DNA from: Fratercula arctica
Taxonomy: Eukaryota > Chordata > Aves > Charadriiformes > Alcidae
Direction: 5' to 3'
Assembly (NCBI GenBank): GCA_947846985.1
Contig: CANTUZ010000001.1
Span: 108,269,757-108,333,756 of the forward strand
DNA: 64,000 nucleotides
The translations under genes and the position numbers were made by a program. Positions 32,520 through 45,579 of this stretch are shown here, one piece after another. Within the stretch, counting starts at the first letter, position 1, and each line of letters starts with the position of its first letter. Below the pieces are notes generated by a model. It was not told the DNA's origin, did no database searches, and was given only the letters and a program-made list of their open reading frames with translations.

Positions 32520-33285
32520 CTCATACCATTCTGAAGAGTTTATAGCCATCCAATGCAATGCTCCAGTTGTTAAAGTCACCCCAGCATGTTTCTGTGATTG
32601 CAACTAAATCATAGTTTTCCAGCTGCACAATGGCTTCCAACTCCTCCTCTTTGTTGCCCATGCTGTGTGCATTGGTGTAGATGCACTTCAGTTGGGCTAT
32701 TGATCCCACTACTTTTTTGGAGGAAGAAGCCCTAATTCCTATGTGACTGTTCTCAGGAGCTTCCATGGTTTCTAACACATCAATAACCCTTGCATCTTTG
32801 CTGATGCATGGACCTCCATCCCTGCTTCCACTGAGATGGCAGACCAAAGGACACCACTAGCATGCCGTCCCTCAAATATTGGTGTGCTGCCTCCAGGCTT
32901 ATCTCTACCGAGCCTGGCTTTATCCCTTCCCCCTTCAAATCTAGTTTAAAGTTCTTCCAGTGAGCCCTGCTAACTCCTGTTCAATGATCCCTTTCCCCCT
33001 TTGAGACAGGTGTACCCCATCTCTTACCAGCAGGCCTGGTATTGTGTAGACCTACACCAGATCAAAAACCCCCAAATTCTGCCAGTCACACCAGGCTCAG
33101 AGACAGGTATTGATCTGCCGGCTCTTCCTCTTTCTCCCCTCATAATTTCCTGCAACTGAAAGGACAACCTTACCGGTCGTCCCAAGACCCTGAAGTCTAC
33201 ATTTACTTTCCAACAGAGTTTAACAGAGGAATTTAAAGATCCAAGGATCTGAATGCATTCTTGATAGAATTCCACTGAAACGGGG
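32520..33285 (-). mobile_element. CR1 LINE fragment with start of ORF2 (endonuclease)
   Basis: On the minus strand the frame at 32521-32847 contains AHSMGNKEEELEAIVQLENY and DLVAITETCW, the N-terminal endonuclease region of CR1 ORF2. Upstream lies CR1-like 5' sequence to about 33285. It inserted in the intron between ABCC13 exons 8 and 9, in the same orientation as the gene, and is truncated at its 3' side. Boundaries are approximate. Confidence 0.88.
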
Positions 33286-33723
33286 CTAGGATGAATTTGG
33301 TTCCTATTTTTGTTTGTTTCTTTTTCAAGTATTTAGAGGTTTGGTGTTTGAGAAAAGACAGCCAAAAACTACAGATAGAAAATGCATTCCCTTAAAACTT
33401 AAAAAAGGAGGACTATAAAGAAGGTAGTTGATTTCTATGCAATAGAAACAGTATGATTAAAACAGTGAAATGAGATTCAGGAGCTTTGGATTTGATTTCT
33501 GACTTTCTAACAGAGGTCTTTAAAAGTTTGGTCAATTCATAATCAATCTCATTCTTCTCCAGTCATATACATACTATTAGAACCTGAGAATTCAAATATA
33601 TTGAGTTGATAAATTTAATGTTTTGAGATACTGTGAGGCAATATTTGTGAGCCATTCAGCTACTAAAGCAATAGTGAACATGAGAAACAGTCCTGTATCA
33701 ATTAATGTTTTTATAAAACAAAC

Positions 33724-33861
33724 CATAAAAGGAATACACATCAATGTTAGCATGGAGTAAGTCATCAGATACCCAGATGACTTCAAAACATCCACTTCCC
33801 GTTCTCTAATGGTCACGACCTTCCTTTGATATGCAGCTTCCCATGCGTAAAGTTTGAGGAT
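33724..33861 (-). pseudogene. ABCC13: ABCC13 pseudogene, exon 8 (TMD1)
   Basis: Forty-six codons from ILKLYAWEAAYQRKV to LMCIPFM match the KVLKLYAWE exon of MRPs. The acceptor is GTCTAG and the donor GTTTGT. No lesion is seen. Confidence 0.93.
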
Positions 33862-34469
33862 CTAGACAATCAAACAAACATATTCTAATAATAAAAACAC
33901 GCAGTGACCATGTTTCAGAAAATAAACTTAAGCTCCAAACATAATTTTCAAATATTTAGCAATGCCAAGCTACAAAAATTTGAACATTTTACAAATGAAA
34001 GCAAGACCTGAGATAACTCAAAATTAGGTTGTTTTTATGGATGATATACTCCAGTAACCCTTAATTCTTTGGATTTCAACTTTCTTTTATGTATCATAAA
34101 TGAGGAGATCGTTTATTTCAAAATAGGACAAATAAGAAAAATGAGACAACTTTTAAAAGTGCTTTTCTTTTATGCTAAAATTTCACTCTGCTAAAGGTTT
34201 TTAGACATCTATTAACAGATTTTACATTCTCAGTAAAAATGTGGTGGTAAAATTAATGGATTATGGATAGTAAGTTTTTCAAATCAAATTAAACCAGTAA
34301 CTATTTTCCAAAAACCCGTGTCAAAACATTATGTTAAAACGTTTTCTCTTTAAACTTTTATCATTATCAGTTGAAATATTACACACAAAACCTTAGTTTT
34401 TTAAATAAATTTCTATCTTTACAACCTATCAAAAAGAAAACCCAAACCCCTTATTAGCTATGTCATTAC

Positions 34470-34535
34470 CTTTATTCCATGTAACATTTCACTTAGTAGC
34501 TTGACTCGTTGATCTGAATAACTCATGTGGCTTTT
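34470..34535 (-). pseudogene. ABCC13: ABCC13 pseudogene, exon 7 (TMD1 loop)
   Basis: Twenty-two codons, KSHMSYSDQRVKLLSEMLHG plus two, match the MRP segment DNRIKLMNEILNGIK. The exon is too short to stand out as an open frame. Splice sites are normal (AACCAG, GTAATG). Confidence 0.92.
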
Positions 34536-36035
34536 CTGGTTAAAAGACAGCAATGTTTTCATTTTTCAATGAGCAAAAAAGTTTGGAAAGTAAAATATGC
34601 AGTGTACTGTAGATAATAAATACATTTTACACTATTTTTACCTTGCTGAAAAACACACTAGCATTGTTATACCATTTTCATATATATATGTAGTAAAACA
34701 ATTAATTAGATAGGATAAAGGATTAAATAGAATAAAATAACATTTTTCGCCTAAAATATCTTAAAGAGTGTATTTCAATTTTTGTCCTTTTTATTTTTCT
34801 TCACATTGAATTAAAATCTTAACAAGCTTCCAGTTTCTATGGTGTTCAGGAATGATAATATGATTTTAATCTTCAAAATCACTAAGCATGTTAATAAAGA
34901 TTCAGTAAAAATATAGGATAACACTACATATACACATTTACAAATACGTACATAACACTATATGGATACAAAACACTGTATACATATATACGTTTATATA
35001 CAGGAGAAAGTTAGGAAGAAAGTTTCCTATGTTCAATATGTTTCCTATGATCAATACATTCTTATTGAAAGAACTAAGCAAAGAAACACAGAAATTCTTC
35101 TCACTCCTACGCTATACTCAGCCTCTTCTGCATCTCACATTTTTAAAATACTATTTAACGCCTCTTTAATGTTTTCAGTCTTATTCAAATACAACAAGTT
35201 GCAAACTTTTAGAAAGAATTATTTTATTGTCCTTTGTATTTCTTCTCTATCTCTCATATCACAGTAGGGATCTAAGTGCACATGTAGCTGCTGCATCTCA
35301 CCTGCAAAAGAGGTGAAAAGGTTTTTGGTTTTTTTTCAATGTCTCTAAAGTGTTACAGCCTTACAAAAGAATCAGTGGAGACCCAGAGTCTTCACTGTAC
35401 GTTGCACCATCAAAGGCAGAGTAAGACAGAAACAAATAATTGCCTTGATAGCAATGCAAAACTCAGGGTTGTAGTTTGTTTTCTTTTCACTGGAGCTCAC
35501 AGAAATTGTCATAGTAACAGGCAAGACAGTGCCAAGAGAACTGTAGCATCAGAGAAGCAGAAAAGTCAGAACACATGCAGTACCTCTGTGGGAATTCCCA
35601 TAATCTCAGGAGAATGTGCTATGTTTGAGTGAGCAGTTTAGCCTCAATAATTAAAGTGGAAGAGGGCCATAATCCTACAAAATCCCTTATTTAATGGAAT
35701 TAACTCGTGCAATATGAAAAAAAAAACATAGCTGTTTCCTAAATTGAGTCCCACAGTAATTTTTACTAATACAAAAGTATTGTTTCAGTATAATGAAAAC
35801 TTAGGTATCCAACCTAAATACTGGTTTAGCCAGAAAACATATGTCTTTCTTACTGCAGTTATGTTCTCCCCCTCAACAAAAACCAGCTGTGGCTTAGCAT
35901 TGTTTCTTTGTTTTGGGTTTAATTTAGATGTACCAAGAGTATTCCTATACATGCATAATTTATCCCCCTCTCCCCCTTTATTCTTATATTATGACAACTT
36001 AACCTCTCCTTATTATGCTTATTTAAATATCTCAC

Positions 36036-36290
36036 CTTCAGTCTTTTTACTTTGGCTGCAATGAGCGCGTTTATAGGTATAACCAGAAGCAGCACTGCAA
36101 CACCTGCTAGGACTGAGGGGCCAAGTTCTTTCCAGAGAAAGACGACCGCCATGATGATCTGAAAAGGTGCTGACCACAACAGGTTGATGTTCGCAGTTAG
36201 CTCCATGAGTTGCTGAGCATCTGCTGACATCAGGTTAACAATTTCCCCAGTTGTATAGTTTCGGCGTGAGGAATTTGCTGAAGTTAAGGC
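36036..36290 (-). pseudogene. ABCC13: ABCC13 pseudogene, exon 6 (TMD1)
   Basis: Eighty-five codons include TTGEIVNLMSADAQ, LLWSAPFQIIMAVVFLW and LGPSVLAGVAVLLLVIPINA, all strong MRP landmarks of TMD1. The frame is open, with splice sites TTGCAG and GTGAGA. Confidence 0.95.
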
Positions 36291-36594
36291 CTGCAACCAG
36301 AAAATACAGAGGTCACAAAAATCAACAATTTTGACGGGTTTAGCTGCCCAGGAGAAGGCAAAAGGACAATAATTAGAGCAAAGCTGAACTCTGTGAAACA
36401 GACTTGCAACTCTTTACAGTGAATTAACAGGACAACACGGTGCAACGAAGGCACAGAAAGCCTCAGCTTTGGCCTAGCTTGGAACCTCCCAGTGCAGGAA
36501 CCAGCAACAGCAGGCTTCACAGCAAGCACATGTACCATCTCACTGTGGCAGGCAGATACCGCAAGTCCCAGGTGTTACGGGACTGACACCCTGA

Positions 36595-36596
<2 letters not shown>

Positions 36597-36625
<29 letters not shown>

Positions 36626-36626
36626 C
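36597..36626 (+). repeat. (AC)n microsatellite
   Basis: About thirteen AC units lie in the ABCC13 intron between exons 5 and 6. Confidence 0.95.
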
Positions 36627-37877
36627 TGCTCACTCTCTCTCCCTATTAGTACCTCACATTTTTCCAGTGTGTCACCTGTATCTCCTGCATGTCACAAGAG
36701 GTGCTGCAGCAGCTCACTCCACCATCCACCCCATGTGCAAATCACAACCTGACCCGGCATTCACTAATCAACTCTACTCAGAAAGGGGAAGAAGCTGTAC
36801 CTCTATCCTGTAGTTGTGGAAACTTGCCAGAAGACATGCCCACCCCACCTGGAGCCTCTGTTCCCCTGTTCATGACCTGGTGTACTGACACACCTTGACA
36901 GGTGACTTGAGACAATTAATTCCTTTATTTAACTGATTTGCAACTTACAAGTAAAATTTTGTGTATGGTTCAGAAAATACTTGAGAAGTCTATGTCAAAA
37001 GATTGGTTTGACTCTCTTGAGAAAAGAGACTGTATTTTAAATTATCAAAGAAGTAATTTATTTCAGATTTGGATTATTTTTTGTCTTCCTTAACTTGTGC
37101 TTAAGAGTTAAATACTGCAGTAAAAATACCAAGGTGCCATGTTCATAACAAAGTAAACGAAAGATGCAGCACTGAGAAACCAGCTTCATCTCATAAGTTA
37201 CATATTAACAGTATAGTAAACACCTTTATGTTTTGCAGGTCAGACAGCTACTTTTACTTTTACATTATTAGCACCTGCATTTCTTATAGCTAACAATGCT
37301 GCCACCTCAGCATATTTTACGAAAGGCGGGGTAAGTTACAAACAGCAGTTAGCTATCTTTTAAACATCTGGAAAACAACAAAGCTACTAGGTATTCAACT
37401 GAACAGAATATCAATTTCACTAAAATCAGGGGTGAAATTTCAACGTCCAAAGGAGACAATGTGGCAAACTTCTGCTTCTCATATTCTCTACTATTATATA
37501 GTAAAAAGAGTGATCACATATATCCTTATTTTTTCCCAGACATCCAACCTAAAAAGTTTTCCCGATTCATTCAGTAAATTTGGGAAATTAACCCATAATC
37601 AAAATAGGAAGAGTTCAGTGTCTACATATATCTCCAATATTATGTCTGTACAGGTGGCTGGCAAAAGTATGTAATTTCAGGATTATAGTTTTATAACAGA
37701 AATGCTGCTGAAATTCCAAATTATTAAAAATAAATAATCATCAAAATATAAAGTCAATCTGTTAGCCTGTCACCAGTGTATAAAGTTCTGGGTTTTGATC
37801 ATGCTGATAAGCATACTGTTTTTTAACACTGTTTATACTAGTTTTTGTTTTGAAAGAAATGTAGAATACATGATTAC

Positions 37878-38055
37878 CTTTTTGTATATCAGGCCAACAA
37901 CTGCAGTCTTGATTTTGACTGCAGTAAGCATGTTGTTACGCTGGTATAACTGATGGAGAAGAGTTTGTGAGGGAACTACAAAAAACAGGGCAACAGCATA
38001 GCCATATCCACTCCCATATGAACTAGGATTATTTTCACTGACCATTGTCATTGCT
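37878..38055 (-). pseudogene. ABCC13: ABCC13 pseudogene, exon 5 (TMD1)
   Basis: The exon encodes GYGYAVALFFVVPSQTLLHQ and ends VKIKTAVVGLIYKK, matching the GMRIKTAVIGAVYRK end of the MRP1 exon. It is open, in phase with its neighbours, with donor GTAATC. Confidence 0.94.
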
Positions 38056-39101
38056 CTGAAAATGAGGAAAAATACATTTTAAATTCTGTGCATTAGGTTA
38101 ACAACCAACAATAAGAAGTTCAATAAACTGACATACTGGCAACTTGTTTAAGTCCATTTTGGATCCAGCTACGGTGGAAGGTCATAAAGAAATAAGATGT
38201 TAAAAAAGGCAGGTCTTACCTGTGTTTTCCAATTTGTTAGCTTAGAAACAATTCTCAAATACTATTCTAGATATGAATGTGCTATTGCTGACTTCACTGA
38301 CAATGGAGTACAAATAAACAATGGCATAAAATAAAAAAAAAAAATAGATATTTGAACTTAAAAAGGTTGTACCTACCAACCATTAAAATGAGAGAGGGGA
38401 AAAAAAAAAAAGTCTAGTGGAAAATTCTTATTTTTGTGTTAATAAAAGGTTATCATAAATAACCAGCAACTATGATGTCTTCAAGCAGATTTTATGGTTA
38501 AGAATTTTGTTCAGGATTACACTGATTCAGAGTACAGTTTGGAGGTTAACAATAATTCTGTTAGTTCACTCTTTTCTTTATAAACACACAGGTATTTGAT
38601 AAATTCTTAACACCTCTATGGTAAGCAAGATGTCTAAAAACCACTTCCATCAACCTCACGGTACCAACATGATAACAACAGAGTCATTGCAGTTTTGCGT
38701 TATATGCTGAAGCTGTGGATACTATTACATATTTAAGTGTCTGGGGTTTTTTAATAGAGGTGGAAAAATATTAACAAAAAAGCAGGGAAGTTAAATATCT
38801 TGGTACTCCATTTTTCTTAACATTTGATTTTGTATATAAATATATTAAATCCTTAAATACAATAGTGTGGAATTGAACTTCTACTGATTTTGTCTCAGTC
38901 CTTAGACTAAGAAATTACTGATCTCTCTGAGCGTTCCTTCATTAGATCATTTTTAGATAATCAGGGGGCGGGGAGGGGAGCAGTGAATAAAATCTTTATA
39001 CATCTAAGCTGTTGTTTAGTTTGGTTTTGATATTGGTAACCCTTTAGCTTTATAATTACTGTTACTCTCTGAACATAATGTGAAAGACATTAAAAACTTA
39101 C

Positions 39102-39259
39102 TTCATGATTTGTGGACTCATGAAAGCCAGAATGTCAGCTGTAACTTTCAGAAATGCAACTTTTATCAATACAAATTTAAATGTTTGCCATAATGGCAAA
39201 ATCAAAGATGGTTTATGGAAACTTGTTTTCTTAAATAGCACTCTTTTCATGTAAGAAGC
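39102..39259 (-). pseudogene. ABCC13: ABCC13 pseudogene, exon 4 (first helix of TMD1)
   Basis: The exon encodes a charged start, then a membrane helix around FKFVLIKVAFLKVTADILAF and the SPQIMK end, like SGPQILK in MRP1. Splice sites are TTGCAG and GTAAGT. Confidence 0.92.
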
Positions 39260-40688
39260 CTGCAAGACAACAAAAATATGTACAGAATTAAGAGAAAAAA
39301 TATTTTTAACTTCACACACATTTACAAATATAAAATATGTAATATCAGAGTATCCATCTAAAGCCATGACTGTACTTATGATCTGAAAAAGTGCATTTTC
39401 TACAGTTAGAATAAAAGCTTTGAGGAAAGAAATGAAGTCGGGCTTTATTTAGCCTGGCTAGCAGCCTTTCAGGAAAGGATAAGCATAATTTCTCAGGATG
39501 CCCCAATTATCCACGAATATAATTAGAAAATAATTTAATCCTCAAAGGATTATCACAGGTCAAAAAAACTGTATCAGAAAAACAGAGGCAAGCTTCAACA
39601 TAAATGCATTGTCATTTATAGCAGGCTTACAGCAACTTTATATTTAAGGTTGAATAACCCTTCTATTCTTCCAGAATATTTTCAGTTGTCAAGTAGCTAT
39701 TTTTTTCAGTTCGAATTTAGCTCAAACAATTGTAAATATTCTTACAAGGTCTCAAAAAAATTTAGCCTTTCTTAATTACCACAGTGATGAAGGACAGGAT
39801 ATTTTTTACAGAATAATTACAGATTTTTTTTTACTTGAATAACAAAACAAATATCTGAATTAAAAATTATACTTATTGAAAAATACTTTTGAATGCTTTG
39901 GTAGAAAGGGTTTTGATGTGTATACCATCAGTGAAAGAAAGGGCAAATCTACAAATAGATAAGAAAAATACTGAAGAGATGTAGTAGGTCAGACTCTGCA
40001 GGAGCCCTCTTCTCAGTAAGTTATTAAAAAACAAAAGCTACACTCTTACTGGACTTACGGAGGGCTCTCTTCTGAACTTCCTAACATTACAGAGCTCCTA
40101 GTGTACTTCAACTACAAAAAAAAACCAAAACAAAACAAAACCAAAACCCCCACTGTGACTGAAAGCATCAAGGGTTCACATGAAAATCACACAGGATAAC
40201 TCAAGCAAAAAACCCAAAATATCTGTAAAACTCAATATTGTTAAACTTAAAGAAAACTGAAGCCTATGTTGTGTGTTCTGTAAGCCAGAGCATCTACTGA
40301 TAAGCAAGCAGATAATAGACTTTTCTACGTATCTGAAAAACAGATGCAAAGATAAGACACCAGAAAACAGACAAGTTCAGAGCGAAATTAGTCGGACAGT
40401 TTTAACAAAGATGGTAATTAATCACCAAAGTAAAAGTCATGGTAGATTCCATATCACTTGAAGTATTAAGATGTAACTGGATAACTTTCTAAGAGGTAAG
40501 TTTGAACTTAAACAATTTAGAAAAATCCTGTAGTCCCACTAGAGGTCACCTATCACAACAATGAATGGCCTTTGTGATCAACAAAATGCAGGCTGTTCAA
40601 CAAACAACAAGATCTTAGAAATCATCTCCACCTTCTAGAATCCTTAAATTTAGAAAAAGATATTGCTTATTGTCAGAATTATAACTAC

Positions 40689-40830
40689 CGTTAATCCTGT
40701 GGTAGATTTCTGGATTTCTTTCCTCCATTGCTTTTCAAATTTAGGACACACACTGTACGGTGAATCACTTTCATTCAGCTCAAAAAGGTCATCCCTCTCC
40801 AATGGCTTCTTATAGCCTATAGATATTAGT
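40689..40830 (-). pseudogene. ABCC13: ABCC13 pseudogene, exon 3 (L0-like linker)
   Basis: The exon encodes LISIGYKKPLERDDLFELNE and a following FEKQWRKEI segment, matching the GYRQPLEGSDLWSL linker of MRPs. Acceptor TTTCAG and donor GTAGTT frame 142 nt. Confidence 0.92.
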
Positions 40831-43357
40831 CTGAAAGCAAGCGATAAATTTAGATAGCATGAAATACAGCAGACAAAAAAAGCGGAACTACTAAGTCAAA
40901 AAGTTAATGATATCATTTAGTGTATATAAATGAACTCTATAATCAAAATAATGTATGTAAACTTATAAAGGGTACAGACTAAATAGTGGAACATACTTAC
41001 AGTCACCTTAAATACACTGAAATTCACCTGAAGTAACAAGAGCCCAAGCAGATTGTCACATCTGAACAGCAAATTCTGAGGAACCTTTGTACCTCAGAAT
41101 TGTTTTATATTTTTTATCCCATATTTCTTTATTGGAAAATATACTATTTCATAAAAAAAAAAAAAGAAGTGTGTAGCATCATTACCCACTTATTCTTGTG
41201 ATCTGGAATGAAGTACCTTTTCTACCACAGGACTGCATTATGTTGTGATTTATCTTTAACCAAGATAACAAACAACCTTAAACTACTGGGTTTCTGCACA
41301 AGTACAACAGAAGTTTCCTTACAATAGATCTTCAGCTGTTAAGATTTTGTTTTAACAAAGTGCTTTTACCCACTTAAGTGTCAACAAAAACTAAAATTGG
41401 TCTTAAAATGGAAAAATAGGGCTGATGAATACAGTGAACCTACAGGAACTCTGAAAGAACAATAGAGGATTTGGAATTTTTGATGACCGTGTCACATTTA
41501 TGGCAACTCAAAGCAAACCATGCTATACCATTTCTGAGGTGGGGATTAACATTGACAACGTTGTCTAACTTAAAGTATGTCAGCGCTGGGCTTGAGGCTA
41601 ATGTGTGTGCCATTGTGCTTATCACAGGACAGAAAATAAGACCCAGAAACACTTTTTTGGAGGTTGTAAAATTCTGATATGGGTGGACCTCACTATCCCC
41701 AAGGGCCACCCAAACATCTATGGAAGCTGCAACATTAATCCAAAGTGAATTTGCCTTACGCTTGAAAGTGAAGGCAAAAATAACACAGCTTCTCTCTAAG
41801 AGAGCCAGCTTTTGAGACAGGTGAGGAAAGCAGACCAATTGGTACTTGAGTGGGAACTGTTGTTTAAGAATTCTGCATAACTCATCTCAGTGCTAGAACT
41901 CGCTGCTGCCAGAGGATAAATAGATTTACCAAATGCCCTTCACACTGTAATCTCCAGACTGCCTGAATTCTAAAGAAACATAATATAGCACTATGGGTTT
42001 ATTATATAACAATTAAGTCGAGACTTCCTCATTTAGATTGCAAGCACTTAAGGCGAGTATATATTAGCCATAATTTATTGTGTTTGCTTGTGACTGGAAA
42101 GAGGGAATATATCTAATGTCAGAATGTTAGTTTCATCACATCCAGGTAGTTATTTCGTAACTAAACAAGCTCTCACTGAGTAGAACTGAAATCCATTTTT
42201 TCCCCCTCTTCTTTTGTTAAACATTGTTGAATTGGTTAAAAAATACAAAGGACAGCCTAGCTTGAATGTTTGGGTGAGCCCTGTGACATAATGAACAAAT
42301 AAATGTCATATAGAAGTGCTGCACTTAGTATACTTCAAAACTTTCAGAAAAACTGCAAATTTGTATTTATTGTATAGAATGTAAGCACTGGTAAGAACCG
42401 CAGCTGCTCTAAAACTGATGGTGAACTCCTAACTTCAACAGGGCCAGAGTTTAACCGAATACTCTGAATCCTTGAAAAAATCTGATTATTTTGTCTCAGC
42501 TTATTAATAGCAAATACTGTTTTCATTTTTTCCTTAAAATTAATAATATTGAATAAAGCAAGAAACAGTTACAATACTCTTAAAATGTTTTTTCTCACTT
42601 TTAGATTTTTGAGGTGTATATGTATGACTCAAATGATTTTTAAAGAAGAAAAAAATGTTAAAAATTAGTAACAGTCACAAGACATAACACACGAAATTGT
42701 TCGAAATAACATCCAAAATATTAAGTGACAGGAAGCTGCATGACTTGATATAGTTGAGCTTTCAGTTCCTATTTTTCAGTGGAAAATTTCCTCAGAAGCT
42801 GAGAGACTTTATTGGTGTTTATGAGCAGGTGATCTACAGTAATAACATGCGGCCTACCATAGAAGATGGACAAAAACGAGCATGAAATCGGCTACTTGGA
42901 AAATACCTTAAATGTACTGTTGAATATTTATTCCTGGAGATCTAGCAAATTGTTGTATGACTACATGGAGTCTAAAGGAAATCTTATTTTAATTTTTGTC
43001 TATTGCCAAACTTCACACAGACAATAAATAAAAAAGGATAGCCTGATTTGGTCTATTATATCCCATTGTGTAAAAATATTGTCTATTGTGACAAGAACAT
43101 CGTGTTTAGTTATTAAAATGTTAATGTTTTAAATAATGCCATTAGATAATGCATAAAATGACTCTTACTATGTATTAAAAAAAAAAATTGAATGTAAACT
43201 CTAGAAGTTGTGAACTTTGATTTTTGTACAAACAGCTAACAGCAATCTCAGGCTCAGGCTCTGGGCCAAGCTAGAACGATGGTGTGGAACGTAAGCGTGT
43301 GCTCAATAATTCTGTGAGCATCAATGAACATCAACAAGCAGTTTATTAAATTCTCAC

Positions 43358-43419
43358 CTGCTAAACCAGGAATATGTTACTTTGCTGAAGAAAAAACCAT
43401 TCTCTTCAGGGCTGCATTT
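43358..43419 (-). pseudogene. ABCC13: ABCC13 pseudogene, exon 2
   Basis: Sixty-two bases encode KCSPEENGFFFSKVTYSWFS, the MRP segment SFLSRITFWW. Acceptor AAACAG and donor GTGAGA are good, and the phase fits exons 1 and 3. Confidence 0.92.
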
Positions 43420-43749
43420 CTGTTTAAAAAAGACAAAAGGAAAAAGTATCAATGTTACTTGAAAGACTGAAGAAAGAGTTGGGCTTGTTTTTTTTCTTTT
43501 ACTAAACATGTAGTTGTTAGGAGTTATTTAATTCTGACCTACAATGAGGTCTATACTAACACTTCTTTATCTGTTACCTTCTCCTACCAATACCCTCTAC
43601 CACAGGATAAGAAGAATGAAAAAGATGTACAGTCTCTTGACTTACTAGAACAACTTAACTTGCTGTAAGATGATATTAACCACCACCTTAGCTTGATTTT
43701 ACACTGTTTACACATACCCATGAGTATGATCACACCAACAGTAATGCAC

Positions 43750-43811
43750 GGGAATTGGATTCAATGATACTTGTGTGTCCCTTCCAACTTGAGATATTCT
43801 ATGATTCTATG
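43750..43811 (+). mobile_element. CR1 LINE 3'-tail fragment
   Basis: A short remnant has GTCCCTTCCAACTTGAGATA and ends with the diagnostic ATTCTATGATTCTATG. It lies in ABCC13 intron 1 in plus orientation. Confidence 0.85.
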
Positions 43812-44679
43812 TCCAATACAAGCTAACCTTCCTTAAATCTTTGACAGTGAAAATCCTGTGGTTTTTTTCCCTCCCATTTGAAAATCTAGCTATTGGAAGT
43901 TACTAACTGATAATACCTAAAGAACAGCAAACTCCTTTCAGACTGTAAGAGACAAAGTACTACTAACATGTACTGCTCACATAAATGATAAGAATATGAG
44001 ACTTGTGCACTGCTGCCAATTTAATTTGTCCAAGTCATTGGAGATAAGCGTAATAGACGCAAGCAAATATGAACTCTCCCATATTTCTTAAGGAATGGGT
44101 ATCCACACCCAAGAGTGACTTCAGCACACCTAGGGAGTAAATTCTGTCCCTTAGTGATTAGTTTTACCAAAGATGCAGTTACAGTTCTTTTCAGTAGGTG
44201 GTGTAAAAACCCCACCTATAAAAAAGGTATGCTGCGGGTGCTCTGAGATCCTGCATATTTTCCACAACAGTTTTTCTTGTACTTTCAGTGAAAAGCCAAA
44301 TTATTAGATGATAATCCAAGAAACAAATATGCCACAAGTAGGTATGTAACAAACTTGTGTAATGAGTGCATCTGCCTGTGCATCTGCTTGCCTTTTACTA
44401 TCATCAGATGTAAACGTTTGCCATGGTCTATTAAGATTTCTGAATTTTACCTACAAACAGCATTGTTTGTTTGAACTATGGCTTTTTAACTACTGAAGAA
44501 CACCGTAGAAGTCTTGAGCATGAACATTCCCCGCTCAAACCCATGGCACAGCTCCTGTTTCCTTAAGAATGACAAGAAATATTGAACTAAACCCCAGCCT
44601 AAAGATTCCTCCCTCCTCAGAAATGCGAAGGATACACCCCGCGACAGTATCAGTGGTCATCAGCTGCATTTCTTTTTGT

Positions 44680-45090
44680 GGTAGAATCCAGCACGAATCC
44701 TACATGAAATCCTACCAGGTTTAAAGCAGCCAACTGTGGCTGCCCTGGGAAGGAGCTCGGGGCCCCTCGGTAGCCACCGTCTCCCTCCCGGGGCAGCCAT
44801 CATGCCCTGGCAGGGGGTCACCCTGCCCTCAGCCCTGTCCATAACGCCTCCTCCCCACTCACCGTCTCACCTTCTTGCTGGTGGGACTCGGGCGCTGGTA
44901 GAAGCTGCCCTGCTTCCCTCCTGAGGCGGCCATGGCTGCCAAGGGCCTCCCTGGGCAGGCGTTGGAGGCTGCCGTCCAGAGGAGCGGGGAGGGCGGCACT
45001 GCCTCAGCCTTCCCGCCAGCCTGGCTCCAGCAGGGCCCATCAGGTGCCTCAGCATTGCAGTGAAATGGGACTTTGTGCCCCAAAAAGGCC
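44680..45090 (-). promoter_or_regulatory. ABCC13: GC-rich promoter region of ABCC13 pseudogene
   Basis: A local GC-rich patch around exon 1 contrasts with AT-rich flanks and suggests a former or present promoter. No TATA box is obvious. Confidence 0.55.
44871..44933 (-). pseudogene. ABCC13: ABCC13 pseudogene, exon 1 with ATG
   Basis: The ATG at 44931-44933 has an excellent context (GCAGCCATGG). It is followed by 21 codons, starting MAASGGKQGSFYQRPSP, before donor GTGAGA. No TMD0-coding exons are seen upstream, so the protein would have the short MRP layout. In-frame open sequence upstream lacks an ATG. Confidence 0.85.
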
Positions 45091-45579
45091 ACCGGCAGCC
45101 ACCGAGGGCACAGTCAGCCCATCGTTCTGGTCTCCTCGGTTTGGTGTAATGACAGGCCAGATGTGTCTTTTACCAGTGGGCAGGAGAGGGAACAGCCCGT
45201 GGTGGTGTCCCTAAATAAGGGCTCTTCACCCGGTGTGTAAAAAAAAAAAAGCAATCAGCACACTGAGTCAAGATATTTGTCTTTATTTCAATTCTGCCAA
45301 ATTGGGTGCCGGGTGTTTAACAGCAGCCAGCACACCACACATTTCTGACAGTCCAGTATTTGTAGTGATAAGATCCAGGTGATTGGTGAGCTATATAGTT
45401 CCTTTACTATCCCACATCATACATACGCATTCAAGTTAATGTTTTAAACATTTTGGGAGATCCCTTTAATTAGCGTGCTCATGATTTACAACAGGCTGTG
45501 TGTTTTAATATTAAAAACTCCTGAGGCTTCTCTAGGACACACTCTTATCTAGACTCCATTCCAAAGACTATACGTCTTG

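Noticed and set aside
41440..41838. 132-codon minus-strand frame in ABCC13 intron 2
   Set aside because: Does not match any missing ABCC exon and has no splice sites in phase with neighbours; starts with a non-ATG codon.
44934..45092. In-frame upstream extension of ABCC13 exon 1
   Set aside because: The extension begins with GTG, not ATG; the ATG at 44933 has a far better context.
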